In this document: positions 45,872 through 54,678 of the stretch, in pieces
Layout: every line of letters starts with the position of its first letter
Numbering within the stretch: position 1 is the stretch's first letter
Assembly (NCBI GenBank): GCA_016125225.1
Contig: WGME01000014.1
Span: forward strand, 62,001-126,000
Reading direction: 5' to 3'
DNA: 64,000 bases
From: a bacterium
GTDB taxonomy: Bacteria; Planctomycetota; Planctomycetia; Planctomycetales; Planctomycetaceae
Notes under the pieces: model-generated
The model's input: only the letters and a program-made list of their open reading frames with translations
The model's database searches: none
What the model was told of the DNA's origin: nothing
Program-made: the position numbers and the translations under genes

Positions 45872-46864
45872 TCAGTTTTCCAACGTCTTCCGCATGGCAT
45901 CCTGGAAGTCAAAGCGGGGGGTGTAACCGAGTTGGCGACGAGCTTTATCGATGCAATAGTCGAGGTTGAGACCGAGAAACTTGATCCGCGCTCCCGATAA
46001 CAATGGAGCTTCCTGCTTCCCCAGCAGTCGGTACAACCCTTCCAGGACGCGGGCCAGAAGCCGTGCGACTCCCAGCGGAACGACTTTGCTCGGCAGCGGA
46101 CAACCCGCCGACTTCGCGATGGTTTCCACAAATTCTTTTTTTTTGACGAGACGACCATCGGTAATGTTGAAGACTTCACCGATCACGTCATCATTTGAAA
46201 TCGCGAGTTCGATCGCATCGACCAGGTTTTCGACGTAAACATTGTTCATCAACTTGTCTGGTGATCCGAGGTAAGCAAACTGACCCGACTTTAATCGTTC
46301 GATCAACCGGGGAATGATGGTCCGATCACCGGGGCCGTAGATGAAGCCGGGACGCAGTACCACCGCAGGAAGCTGGCGATTGCGGACATAGTCGAGCACC
46401 AGGTCTTCCGACTCCACTTTGGTCAGCGTGTAGCCATCGATTCCCGCTCGATTGGGGGGAGTGGCTTCATCGGTGCCGTAGTGATCGCGGGCCTCATACA
46501 CTCCCAGCGAACTGATGTGGACGAACCGCTTCAATTGTCCCGTTACCAGGGCGGCATCGAGCAAGACGCGTAAGCCATCGACGTTGATTCGGCGATAATC
46601 TTCGACCGGTCCCCAGTCTCCCACTTTGGCCGCACAATGCACGATGAGCGTTGCCTGTTGCACCGCGCGGGTCAGCGACGGCGGATCGCTGAGGTCGCCG
46701 ATGACCAACTCGGCCCCTTGATCAGCAAGATATTGAGCCGCCGAGGCCGAGCGTACGAGAGCCTGGACCCGCCAACCGGACTTCAAGGCACGAGCCACCA
46801 CATGACGTCCCACCAAGCCGGTGGCTCCGGTCACCAGCAAACAATCATCAGCCGTTGGTACCAC
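45872..46864 (-). CDS. NAD-dependent epimerase/dehydratase (3beta-HSD-like SDR)
   Basis: This 330-residue extended short-chain dehydrogenase starts LLVTGATGLVGRHVVARALK, the G-x-x-G-x-x-G cofactor site. LIVHCAAKVGDWGPVEDYRRI follows, and GYTLTKVESEDLVL holds the catalytic Y-x-x-x-K. VVLRPGFIYGPGDRT and NNVYVENLVDAIELA are typical of the 3-beta-hydroxysteroid dehydrogenase/isomerase-like and sugar epimerase groups. Substrate unknown: a nucleotide sugar, sterol-like or hopanoid-like compound are all possible. It lies 61 bases after murG on the same strand, so it may be read from the peptidoglycan operon. Confidence 0.88.
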   Translation of the reverse strand: MVPTADDCLLVTGATGLVGRHVVARALKSGWRVQALVRSASAAQYLADQGAELVIGDLSDPPSLTRAVQQATLIVHCAAKVGDWGPVEDYRRINVDGLRVLLDAALVTGQLKRFVHISSLGVYEARDHYGTDEATPPNRAGIDGYTLTKVESEDLVLDYVRNRQLPAVVLRPGFIYGPGDRTIIPRLIERLKSGQFAYLGSPDKLMNNVYVENLVDAIELAISNDDVIGEVFNITDGRLVKKKEFVETIAKSAGCPLPSKVVPLGVARLLARVLEGLYRLLGKQEAPLLSGARIKFLGLNLDYCIDKARRQLGYTPRFDFQDAMRKTLEN

Positions 46865-46925
46865 CCAGAATTCCTTAGCGTTTCAATAGTTGACCTGGCA
46901 TCAATCGATCTCGGCAAGGCCGAAC

Positions 46926-48122
46926 TTAAGCCGGTACCGCCATGGATTGTTCGGCCTGCAACAGGTTCACGATGCGTTGGGCCGCATCGGGACAGGCAAA
47001 GTCTCGGGCGGCTTTCGCCATGCGGCGGCGGCGCGGTCCATCATCCAGTAGCGGGGCGACCGCTGTCCAGAGCCTTTCGGCTGTTTGCGGACTCGCTAAT
47101 GCCTGTTCGACAACCAAAGCCGCCCCCTGACGTGCGAAGGCATCGGCATTCACACGTTGGTGGTTGTCGGTGGCCTGGGGGTAAGGAACCAATACGGTCG
47201 CACGTCCGGCACACGCGAGTTCTGCCACCGTCGTGGCCCCGGCGCGTGAGATAATCAGATCGGCCTGACGATAGATGTCGGGCATTTCTTCAAAGAAGTC
47301 GGCCACCAAAGCGGGTTGCTGCAATTCGTGGTAGGTCGTCCGGATCGATTCTAACTGTCGCGGGCCAGTCTGATGGATGACTTTCCAAGTGCGGAACTCC
47401 GGGTGCTGACGCAACATCTCCACCACGCCCATGTTGAGACCGTCGGCCCCTTGACTCCCTCCCAAAACCAGCAGGCAACGTTGCGCCTGCTGTGTCTCCA
47501 AGGGTTCGGCATGCAGGGCTGCAATCGACTTTCGCACGGGATTGCCACAGACCAACGTGGGGACATGCCGGGGTAACCAGTCAATCGTTTCATCAAAGGC
47601 GGTACAGACGACGCGGGCGAACCGGCTAAGCCAGCAGGTCGCACGACCGGGGACGGCATTCTGTTCCAGTAGCACAACGGGCACGCGGCTACGGTAAGCC
47701 GCCCAGATCACGGGAGCACTGGCGAAGCCCCCCAAGCCGATCACAATTTGCGGCCGCTCGCGTTTCACGAGGCGCCGGGCTTCCACCACGGCACGCCAGT
47801 TCCGCCACACGAATTGATCAGGGCGACGCCTGCACAATGCGGGTGACGCCGTCGATAAAATGTGATGTTCCACACCGGCTGATTCCACAATCCGGCGTTC
47901 AATCGGACGGTCACTTCCGGCAAAGACCATGCGAACTGCGGGGTAGCGTGCCTGCAATGCCTCCGCGAGGGCGATACCGGGAAAGAGATGCCCGCCCGTG
48001 CCGCCGCCCGCGAACAGAAACACACCGCGCTGTCCGCGGGCAGCTTCGGCCAGAAGTGGTCCTGCCCAACCCGCGGGGGGCGAAATGGAGGTCACCGCAA
48101 GTGCTGCTGCCGACGTGTCCAT
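46926..48122 (-). CDS. murG: MurG, lipid II-forming GlcNAc transferase
   Basis: This 398-residue enzyme adds GlcNAc to lipid I on the inner membrane face, making lipid II. VFLFAGGGTGGHLFPGIALAEAL (Gly-rich loop at about 39-45) is the hallmark of the N-lobe. LVLGGSQGADGLN, HQTGPRQLE, and ISRAGATTVAELACAGRATVL with PYPQATDNHQ form the UDP-GlcNAc site. The N-terminus is about 30 residues longer than usual and ends in AEAARGQRG. No in-frame ATG lies closer to the domain, so the long start is kept. It follows ftsW by 39 bases. Confidence 0.95.
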   Translation of the reverse strand: MDTSAAALAVTSISPPAGWAGPLLAEAARGQRGVFLFAGGGTGGHLFPGIALAEALQARYPAVRMVFAGSDRPIERRIVESAGVEHHILSTASPALCRRRPDQFVWRNWRAVVEARRLVKRERPQIVIGLGGFASAPVIWAAYRSRVPVVLLEQNAVPGRATCWLSRFARVVCTAFDETIDWLPRHVPTLVCGNPVRKSIAALHAEPLETQQAQRCLLVLGGSQGADGLNMGVVEMLRQHPEFRTWKVIHQTGPRQLESIRTTYHELQQPALVADFFEEMPDIYRQADLIISRAGATTVAELACAGRATVLVPYPQATDNHQRVNADAFARQGAALVVEQALASPQTAERLWTAVAPLLDDGPRRRRMAKAARDFACPDAAQRIVNLLQAEQSMAVPA

Positions 48123-48161
48123 AGGCGTTCCACAATCTCAATCTGCGAAAAGGAGCCGGTG

Positions 48162-49295
48162 TCACGCGGCCTGCTGTAACGAACTCTGGTCGAATTGCAG
48201 TACGGCAGACTGTTCCGGTTCGGTGCGGGCGAGACTCCAGACAATCCCCAAGGTGAGCAGGCTGGCAACCAGATTGCTGCCGCCTGCACTGATCAGCGGA
48301 TGTGCAATTCCTTTCGGTGGGACCATCGCCGTGACGACGGCCACATTGATCGCGGCCTGTAATACCAGTTGAGTAAGCAACGTGGTTCCGGCTGCAAATT
48401 CAAAGGACTGCGGCGGTCGCGACGAAATCAGTCGCATGCCGGAAAGGTACAAACCACACCAGACGGCAATGATTCCTAATGTCCCCGCCAATCCGAGTTC
48501 TTCCCCAATCACGGCGAACACAAAGTCGGTATTCGCTTCTGGCAGATAACTCAGCTTCTGCCATCCTTTTCCCAAACCGGTCCCCCACCAGCCTCCGGTG
48601 CCTAAGGCGACCAGTGACTGCCGAATCTGATACGGTGCGGCATCGAGATTGGCCCAGGTATCCATAAAGCCGGTGATGCGTTTCCATTGATACGGCTTGA
48701 GAAACAACAGCCCGAGACAGGCCGGTAGCAACAACCAGCCACAAGCGACAAAACGACGCGTTGGCCAGCCGCCGAGATACAACACGAAGAGCGTACTCAC
48801 CGACAGAAATGCCGCCGTGCCCAAATCGGGTTCCAGCAATACCAACGGAACCATCAAACCAGTCGGCCACAAGACGGGAACCGTAGCGGGCCACCATTTC
48901 AATTGGGGATCGCGACGGGTCTGCAGCAAATGGCAGGTGAACAGTGGCAGCACAATCTTCGCGAGTTCCGACGGCTGCAGAGAAACTCCGGCGATCCGCA
49001 ACCAGCGCTGGGCACCATTCACCCGCACACCGACACCGGGAATCATCACCAGCACCAGCATCATCAAGACCGCCCCATAAAGTCCCGGGCTCCAGCGGCG
49101 CCAGTGGTCTGCATTCATCAAGCTAGCGACAATAGCCACGCCGATTCCCAAGCCCGCCGCAGCCAGATGCCGAACCAAGTACACCCGCTCAAATTCGGTC
49201 GGCCGCGAAGTGATACTGGCGCTATAGACCATGAGCACCCCGACACCGAGGAGCACACCGGCCAGCGACAGATAAAGTTTCGCAGCAAAGGACAC
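48162..49295 (-). CDS. ftsW: FtsW/RodA/SpoVE (SEDS) peptidoglycan polymerase
   Basis: This 377-residue, roughly ten-helix membrane protein of the SEDS family is a glycosyltransferase that polymerises lipid II. GVGVRVNGAQRWLRIAGVSLQPSELAKI is the best-known family stretch (about residues 75-105). LLEPDLGTAAF, GLGKGWQKLSYLPEANTDFVFAV and LISAGGSNLVASL follow. The position between mraY and murG identifies it as FtsW rather than RodA. The start is GTG (49295), 15 bases after mraY. Its penicillin-binding partner FtsI is not in the cluster. Confidence 0.94.
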   Translation of the reverse strand: MSFAAKLYLSLAGVLLGVGVLMVYSASITSRPTEFERVYLVRHLAAAGLGIGVAIVASLMNADHWRRWSPGLYGAVLMMLVLVMIPGVGVRVNGAQRWLRIAGVSLQPSELAKIVLPLFTCHLLQTRRDPQLKWWPATVPVLWPTGLMVPLVLLEPDLGTAAFLSVSTLFVLYLGGWPTRRFVACGWLLLPACLGLLFLKPYQWKRITGFMDTWANLDAAPYQIRQSLVALGTGGWWGTGLGKGWQKLSYLPEANTDFVFAVIGEELGLAGTLGIIAVWCGLYLSGMRLISSRPPQSFEFAAGTTLLTQLVLQAAINVAVVTAMVPPKGIAHPLISAGGSNLVASLLTLGIVWSLARTEPEQSAVLQFDQSSLQQAA

Positions 49296-49310
49296 TGAAG
49301 GGGATTTCCA

Positions 49311-50414
49311 CTAACGAATTTTGAGACTGGCGACAGCCAGCAATGCCAGCAACGCCGACCCGATCCAGAATCGCACCACAATTTTGATTTCGTGCTGTCC
49401 CTGAAACAGGAAATGATTGTGCAACGGGCTGCAGGCAATCAAACGCTTCCCCGTCAATTTGAACCAGCCGATCTGGCCGATCACGCTCAGGGTTTCAATC
49501 ACAAAGACGCCCCCCACCACCGCCAGCAGCAGTTCCTGATGAATGGCAAGGGCTCCATAACCCAGCAGCGCCCCAGTGGGGAGCGATCCGGTATCTCCCA
49601 TGAAGACCTGGGCGGGATAACAGTTGAACCACAGAAAGCCGAGCACAGCTCCGACCATGGCACCGAACAGCACGCTCAATTCGCCGGCACCACTGACATG
49701 CGGAATTCCCAGGTAATCTGCCATCACGCGATGACCGGCCAAGTAGGTCAATGCGACGAAAGCAGTCCCCGCAAAGATCAGGCATCCTCCCGCCAGTCCG
49801 TCCAAGCCATCGGTCAGATTCACGCCGTTGGATGCCCCGACAATCACCAGCGATCCCCAGAGCGGGAAGAACACGCCAATTGGAATGATCCAGTCACTCA
49901 AGGGAATCGCAATCGCTTGTGTCCATGCATTTAAGGGCTGCGTTGTTGCTAACCACCCCGTAATTCCCACAGAGACGATCACCTGGCCGATGAACTTTTG
50001 TGCGACGGTCAGTCCCCGGCGGGACGTGCGGATTTTGATCCAGTCGTCGATGGCACCCAGGCATCCAAACGCACTCACCACGACCAACGCCTGTTGCACG
50101 AGCGGACTGCTCAAGTCTCCGAATAACAGACCGGCTCCGAGAATCGAGCCGACAATGAAGATGCCGCCCATGGTCGGCGTGGCATTCTTCGACGCATGCA
50201 GTTCATTCAAGCGAGCCGAAGCGGAATCAATCCGCTCTGTGAACCGGGACTTCAGCCAGGCAATGGCCCACGGTCCAAACAACAACGCCAGCAGAAACGC
50301 AGTGACGGTGGCACAGGCTGTTCGAGCCGTGAGATAGACCGGCGTAGGCCCTGCGGCGACGGATTCCCATCCCCTTGATCCCGGACCATAGACCTGTAGC
50401 CACCAGTAAAGCAT
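49311..50414 (-). CDS. mraY: MraY, phospho-MurNAc-pentapeptide transferase
   Basis: This 367-residue integral membrane enzyme transfers phospho-MurNAc-pentapeptide to undecaprenyl phosphate, making lipid I. NATPTMGGIFIVG, FGCLGAIDDWIKI (the Asp-Asp pair) and GASNGVNLTDGLDGLAGG are present. FNCYPAQVFMGDTGSLPTGA and SPLHNHFLFQG complete the family motifs in order. About ten membrane helices are expected. It follows murF by 44 bases and precedes ftsW by 15. The usual murD gene between mraY and ftsW is missing. Confidence 0.96.
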   Translation of the reverse strand: MLYWWLQVYGPGSRGWESVAAGPTPVYLTARTACATVTAFLLALLFGPWAIAWLKSRFTERIDSASARLNELHASKNATPTMGGIFIVGSILGAGLLFGDLSSPLVQQALVVVSAFGCLGAIDDWIKIRTSRRGLTVAQKFIGQVIVSVGITGWLATTQPLNAWTQAIAIPLSDWIIPIGVFFPLWGSLVIVGASNGVNLTDGLDGLAGGCLIFAGTAFVALTYLAGHRVMADYLGIPHVSGAGELSVLFGAMVGAVLGFLWFNCYPAQVFMGDTGSLPTGALLGYGALAIHQELLLAVVGGVFVIETLSVIGQIGWFKLTGKRLIACSPLHNHFLFQGQHEIKIVVRFWIGSALLALLAVASLKIR

Positions 50415-50458
50415 GCGGTTTTTTGACCTTAATCGTTGTCAAATTCTCAAGAGTTTCA

Positions 50459-51868
50459 TCAGGCACATTGACGGGCAGGGAACACGGTCGATTGTGCGGC
50501 GCGCTGTTTCAACCAGTCGATCACCCGCTCGGTCTGCATCACCCGCGAGCCTTTAATCAGCACCACATCCCCTGGTTCGAGCCAGCAATCGAGTACGGTT
50601 AACAGCACGTCCAGAGATTCCCCGGCGGCAATCTGTCCGGAACGCAGTCCGTGCTTCTGCGCACCATAGGCCATCTCTTTCGCCGCGGAACCGAAAGCCA
50701 GCAACCCATGGATCCCTGCGGAGGCCAGTGCGGCTCCCACTCGACGGTGCTCTGATGCCGAAGACTCGCCGAGTTCTCGCATATCTCCCAGAAACGCATA
50801 CCGTTTCCCGGTGGGCTGTGGCGTCTCGACACTCGCAAGATGTTCGATCGCGGCCAGCATCGATGACGGGCTGGCATTGTAGGTGTCGTCGATCACCGAC
50901 CATGGCCCGATCGACAACAATGCGCCGCGTCCCGGTGCCGGTTGAAACTCTTGCAGTCCGTCGGCAATCAAATCGAGCGGCACCCCCACCTCTCGCGCCA
51001 CGGCAATTGCCAAGAGGGCATTCGTCAGATGGCTCGCCGATGGCAATGCGATGTCAAAGGTCTGATCATCGATCTCGAACGTCAGGCGTCCGGCGGATCG
51101 GGTGATGTGCCGGGCTTGCAGGTCGTTCTCTGGTCCCGTACCGACAAACAGAACGCGACATGGAGCTTTCGCGGCCATGGACCGTGTCACCGGATCATCG
51201 CCGGGGAGCACAGCGAATCCCGTAGCCGGGAGCGCTTCGAGCAGTTCTCCTTTGGCCATCACAATGTTTTCCGGACTTCCGAACGAAGCCATGTGGGCTT
51301 GGCCGATATTCGTGATCACGCCGATTTCCGGCAACGCAACCTCACACAGATCGCGAATGTCGCCGCGTTGAGACGCTCCCATTTCCAGCACGGCGAACTC
51401 GTGAGAGTCGTTCAGGTCCATCAACGTCTTAGGCAGGCCAATGGCGTTGTTGTAATTCCCCGGGCTCTTCAAACCCTGAAACTGCTGTCCCAATGCGATG
51501 GCCAGCAGATCTTTGGTCGTCGTTTTGCCGACACTCCCCGTGACTCCTATGATCAGGGCTTCACGTCGCTGACGAACCCAACGCGCCAGCCGTCCCAGTG
51601 CTCGCGTGGTGTCATCGACCACGAGCTTCGGACCGGAGATGGCATCCGCACGCGGCAGTTCACAGACGACCAGACTGGCACCAGAAGCAAGTGCCTGGGC
51701 CGCAAATTCATGACCATCGAACCGCTCACCACGCAACGCCCAGAAGACATCGCCCCGTGCCAGTTCACGAGAATCGGTCACAATTCGCGATGCACGTCCC
51801 CAGGCCGCTGAGGGAATCAGCCTGCCTTGAGTTGCCGCTGCCAAATCATGCCAGCCGAGAGGGTCCAT
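50459..51868 (-). CDS. murF: MurF, D-Ala-D-Ala adding ligase
   Basis: This 469-residue cytoplasmic Mur ligase adds D-Ala-D-Ala to UDP-MurNAc-tripeptide using ATP. Residues 1-85 are the N-terminal substrate domain (DSRELARGDVFWALRGERFDG region). GVTGSVGKTTTKDLLAIAL is the P-loop. NYNNAIGLPKTL and LEMGASQRGDI follow, then DDTYNASPSSMLAAIEHL, FLGDMRELG and GSRVMQTERV of the C-terminal domain. The ATG shares its A with the murE TGA, so the two are translationally coupled. Confidence 0.96.
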   Translation of the reverse strand: MDPLGWHDLAAATQGRLIPSAAWGRASRIVTDSRELARGDVFWALRGERFDGHEFAAQALASGASLVVCELPRADAISGPKLVVDDTTRALGRLARWVRQRREALIIGVTGSVGKTTTKDLLAIALGQQFQGLKSPGNYNNAIGLPKTLMDLNDSHEFAVLEMGASQRGDIRDLCEVALPEIGVITNIGQAHMASFGSPENIVMAKGELLEALPATGFAVLPGDDPVTRSMAAKAPCRVLFVGTGPENDLQARHITRSAGRLTFEIDDQTFDIALPSASHLTNALLAIAVAREVGVPLDLIADGLQEFQPAPGRGALLSIGPWSVIDDTYNASPSSMLAAIEHLASVETPQPTGKRYAFLGDMRELGESSASEHRRVGAALASAGIHGLLAFGSAAKEMAYGAQKHGLRSGQIAAGESLDVLLTVLDCWLEPGDVVLIKGSRVMQTERVIDWLKQRAAQSTVFPARQCA

Positions 51869-53403
51869 CAGGCTCTCATTCGCAAAGGTGACAGATCAGT
51901 GGTGGAAGGTGCCGAAGATAATTGCAACCGGTTGGCAAGACACTGCCGGGCCACTTCACGATCATCGAAAGGCAATCGCTGACTGCCGATGATTTGCTCC
52001 GGCTCATGCCCTTTTCCCGCGAGCAAAATGCAATCACCGTCTTCTGCCATGTCAACGGCTAGTTGAATCGCTTGATACCGATCCGGCTCGACCAGAATCT
52101 CGCACGATTTGCCTGACATCCCGGCAAGCACATCATCAATGATCCGCTGCGGATCTTCCGAGCGAGGATTATCGCTGGTAACAATGGCAACATCCGCAGA
52201 CAGGGCCGCCTGACCCAACTTGGGCCGTTTGCTGCGATCCCGATCGCCCCCCGCACCAAAAACGCAGATCAGTCGACCGGGGGTCAACGGTCGCAATGTT
52301 TGTAAAGCCCGCGTCAGGGCATCATCGGTATGGGCATAATCGACCAGCACGGCGAACGGTTGCCCGAAATCCATCGATTCCATGCGGCCAGGAGCACCTC
52401 GGAACTCGGCCAGTCCCGCCGCGATTGCCTCCAGCGATACGCCAAGACTCATCGCTGCCGCCACGGCCCCCAAAGCGTTCGCGACGTTGTGTCTTCCCGG
52501 CGTTGTCAATTCGATAGTGGTGGTACCGTGAGGAGTCTGTAATTCAAACCGCGTCCCGGATAAACGCAATTGCAAGTTGCTCGCGGTGATGTCTGCGGTT
52601 TGCTCGAGCGATGTCGTCAGAGTTGTTACGCCCTCCGGAAGGCCAGCGAGCAGCGACCGCCCACCCGCATCGTCGAGATTCACAATGGCTGTTCCGCCGG
52701 GTCGTAAGAGAGACCAGATCTTCTGCTTGGCTGCTACATATCTCTCAAAGCTTCCGTGATAGTCGAGATGGTCGTGCGTGATGTTCGTGACGATGGCAGC
52801 AGCCAACTCAACCCCCGCGGCTCGATCCTGATGGAGCGCATGGCTGGAGAGTTCGATCGCGGCATAGCCGGTCCCGTTCTGTCGCATCCGTTGCAGCCAC
52901 TGCTGCAAAGTCCGCGAGTCGGGAGTTGTCAATTTGGCCGGTATGGTGATGTTGCCGTCGTGGTAGTGGATCGTTCCCAGCAGGCCGCAGCGATGACCTG
53001 CCGCTCGCAGGATGCACTGCAGCATCCAAGTGGTGGTGGTTTTTCCATTCGTTCCCGTCACCCCCACCGTAGCCACGGCCTGCGTCGGCTGCCCCGCGAG
53101 TTCCGCGCACAGTCGCGCATAAGCCCGACGGACGTTCAACACAAGACATTGTGGCAGCGGGATTGATGGATGGGGTTGTTCCACCAGCAGACCCGAAATC
53201 CCGAGGGAAACCGCCTGATCCAGATAGCGTCGGCCATCATCGTGGACGCCACGAATCACCGCGAAGAGACCGCTCGGCGTGCAATCGGCAGCTCGATCGG
53301 TCGCCGCAGTGACCACCAGATCGTTGCCCTGAAACCATGACGCGGTGGGAAAGAGCGCACGCAGGCTCACCGAAGTCGATGGTGGTGCGGCGGCCGGTTC
53401 CAC
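51868..53403 (-). CDS. murE: MurE, meso-diaminopimelate adding ligase
   Basis: This 511-residue cytoplasmic Mur ligase adds the third stem-peptide residue to UDP-MurNAc-L-Ala-D-Glu. GVTGTNGKTTTTWMLQCIL is the P-loop, TTPDSRTLQQWLQRM and IELSSHALHQDRAAG follow, and VDYAHTDDALTRALQTL marks the C-terminal domain. The DNPRSEDP motif (about residue 415) is the signature of enzymes using meso-diaminopimelate rather than lysine, so a Gram-negative-type stem peptide is predicted. The start at 53403 gives about 20 low-complexity residues (Ala/Pro/Ser) before the domain. It is the first gene of the murE-murF-mraY-ftsW-murG run. Confidence 0.96.
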   Translation of the reverse strand: MEPAAAPPSTSVSLRALFPTASWFQGNDLVVTAATDRAADCTPSGLFAVIRGVHDDGRRYLDQAVSLGISGLLVEQPHPSIPLPQCLVLNVRRAYARLCAELAGQPTQAVATVGVTGTNGKTTTTWMLQCILRAAGHRCGLLGTIHYHDGNITIPAKLTTPDSRTLQQWLQRMRQNGTGYAAIELSSHALHQDRAAGVELAAAIVTNITHDHLDYHGSFERYVAAKQKIWSLLRPGGTAIVNLDDAGGRSLLAGLPEGVTTLTTSLEQTADITASNLQLRLSGTRFELQTPHGTTTIELTTPGRHNVANALGAVAAAMSLGVSLEAIAAGLAEFRGAPGRMESMDFGQPFAVLVDYAHTDDALTRALQTLRPLTPGRLICVFGAGGDRDRSKRPKLGQAALSADVAIVTSDNPRSEDPQRIIDDVLAGMSGKSCEILVEPDRYQAIQLAVDMAEDGDCILLAGKGHEPEQIIGSQRLPFDDREVARQCLANRLQLSSAPSTTDLSPLRMRA

Positions 53404-53549
53404 GGCGGAATCTCCCGCCCCAGTAGATCACGCTGCCAGCAGCAGGCGAAACCATCCGCTCGCATCTTCCCTCCCGGAAGCATTTCACGAGCGCCGCTGT
53501 ACAAAGTCGGAGTGCCACATCCTGCCGCAACTCCACCGGGCGGTCGAGA

Positions 53550-53577
53550 TTGTCCGAAATTGCCGAAATCCGTCAAG
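53550..53577 (-). promoter_or_regulatory. Candidate sigma-70 promoter of the mur cluster
   Basis: On the minus strand TTGACG (53577-53572) is followed after 16 bases by GACAAT (53555-53550). That is five of six at -35 and four of six at -10. It lies about 150 bases upstream of murE in the 247-base gap after ribF and faces the mur genes. Judged by eye only. Confidence 0.4.
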
Positions 53578-53650
53578 CCGGAATTCGCAGGATCGGAGGA
53601 ACAGGTAAACCACGCAGCCCAGGCAGACTCTTGAGACAACTCCAGTCGGC

Positions 53651-54565
53651 CTAGCCAATTTGTTGCCGTACGGCTGCCAGATCTTGTTTTAACTGCTCCC
53701 GTAAGGCTTCAACCGAGGGGAACGAGCAGATGTCTCGCAACTTGTCCAGAAGTTTTACGGACAGGGTTTGGCCATAAAGATCCCCAGTGAAATCCAGCAC
53801 ATGGGCCTCGACTTTGGTGGCCCCCTCACCAAAAGTGGGGTTCGGTCCGACGTTGAGGGCGACGGGATAACTACGGGCATCGATTTCAAGCTGTCCGGCA
53901 TACACGCCCTGACCGGGCAGCACGGTGGGAATATCCGCGAGATTCGCGGTGGGAAAGCCGAGTGTCCGCCCCCGTTGAGCACCGGTGGTGACCACCCCCG
54001 TGATGGTGTAAGCATGCCCGAGCAATTCGTTGGCATCAGCAATATCGCCTGCCAATAGAAGCGACCGCACGACGCTGGACGAAACCCATTGACCGTTAAA
54101 AGTGACCGGGGCGATGACATCGAGGGTCATGCCCTGCGACTGGCACATCTGCCGGAGTGTCGTGATACTGCCGCCACGGTCGCGACCGAAACTGAAATTC
54201 GGGCCTTCCACCAATCCTCGGGCGGCAAGTTCTTGGCAGACCAGTTGCTGAAAGAAGTCTTCGGCCGTCAAACGCAGAAGTTCGCGCGAGGTCTTCAGCA
54301 CCAGAACATGATCCACTCCCGACTGCTGTAACAGTTCGCTGCGCTGCGGAATTGTGGTGAGGCAGGGGGGGGCCCCTTCCGGTCGTAGCAATGCCAGCGG
54401 GTGGGGATCGAAGGTCACCACGACGGCTGGAACCGAGTTCGAACGGGCCAGACCGACAAGCTGGTCGATCATCACCCGATGCCCTCGATGCACGCCGTCA
54501 AAATTTCCGATCGCAACATACCCACCGCGACAGGCTGACGTGATTTCTGCTGGCAACCAACTCAT
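53651..54565 (-). CDS. ribF: Bifunctional riboflavin kinase/FAD synthetase
   Basis: This 304-residue enzyme makes FMN from riboflavin and then FAD. The N-terminal adenylyltransferase half has YVAIGNFDGVHRGHRVMIDQL, TFDPHPLALLRPEGAPP, GPNFSFGRDRGG and VSSSVVRSLLLAGDIADAN. The kinase half has GVVTTGAQRGRTLGFPTANL, PGQGVYAGQLEI and FDFTGD-like VLDFTGDLYGQTLSV. The start at 54565 begins right before the domain; the open frame reaches 54682 without support. FMN and FAD from this enzyme are also what the ApbE fusion at 42209 needs. Confidence 0.95.
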   Translation of the reverse strand: MSWLPAEITSACRGGYVAIGNFDGVHRGHRVMIDQLVGLARSNSVPAVVVTFDPHPLALLRPEGAPPCLTTIPQRSELLQQSGVDHVLVLKTSRELLRLTAEDFFQQLVCQELAARGLVEGPNFSFGRDRGGSITTLRQMCQSQGMTLDVIAPVTFNGQWVSSSVVRSLLLAGDIADANELLGHAYTITGVVTTGAQRGRTLGFPTANLADIPTVLPGQGVYAGQLEIDARSYPVALNVGPNPTFGEGATKVEAHVLDFTGDLYGQTLSVKLLDKLRDICSFPSVEALREQLKQDLAAVRQQIG

Positions 54566-54678
54566 AGCGCGCGTGTTGTTCCACTCGTCCTGCGGATGTC
54601 TGACTCCCCGCGCAGATGGTAATGCAGAATGCGGCCGGCGAACAGCAGAGGTTTTATCACCTGGCCAGCAACTCCGGT

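Noticed and set aside
50942-51811. 289-codon plus-strand open frame
   Set aside because: It is antisense to murF, rich in Arg/His/Gln with no domain.
53367-53639. 90-codon minus-strand open frame between ribF and murE, where ftsI would be expected
   Set aside because: It overlaps the murE start in another frame and has no transmembrane or penicillin-binding motif, so it is not a remnant of ftsI.
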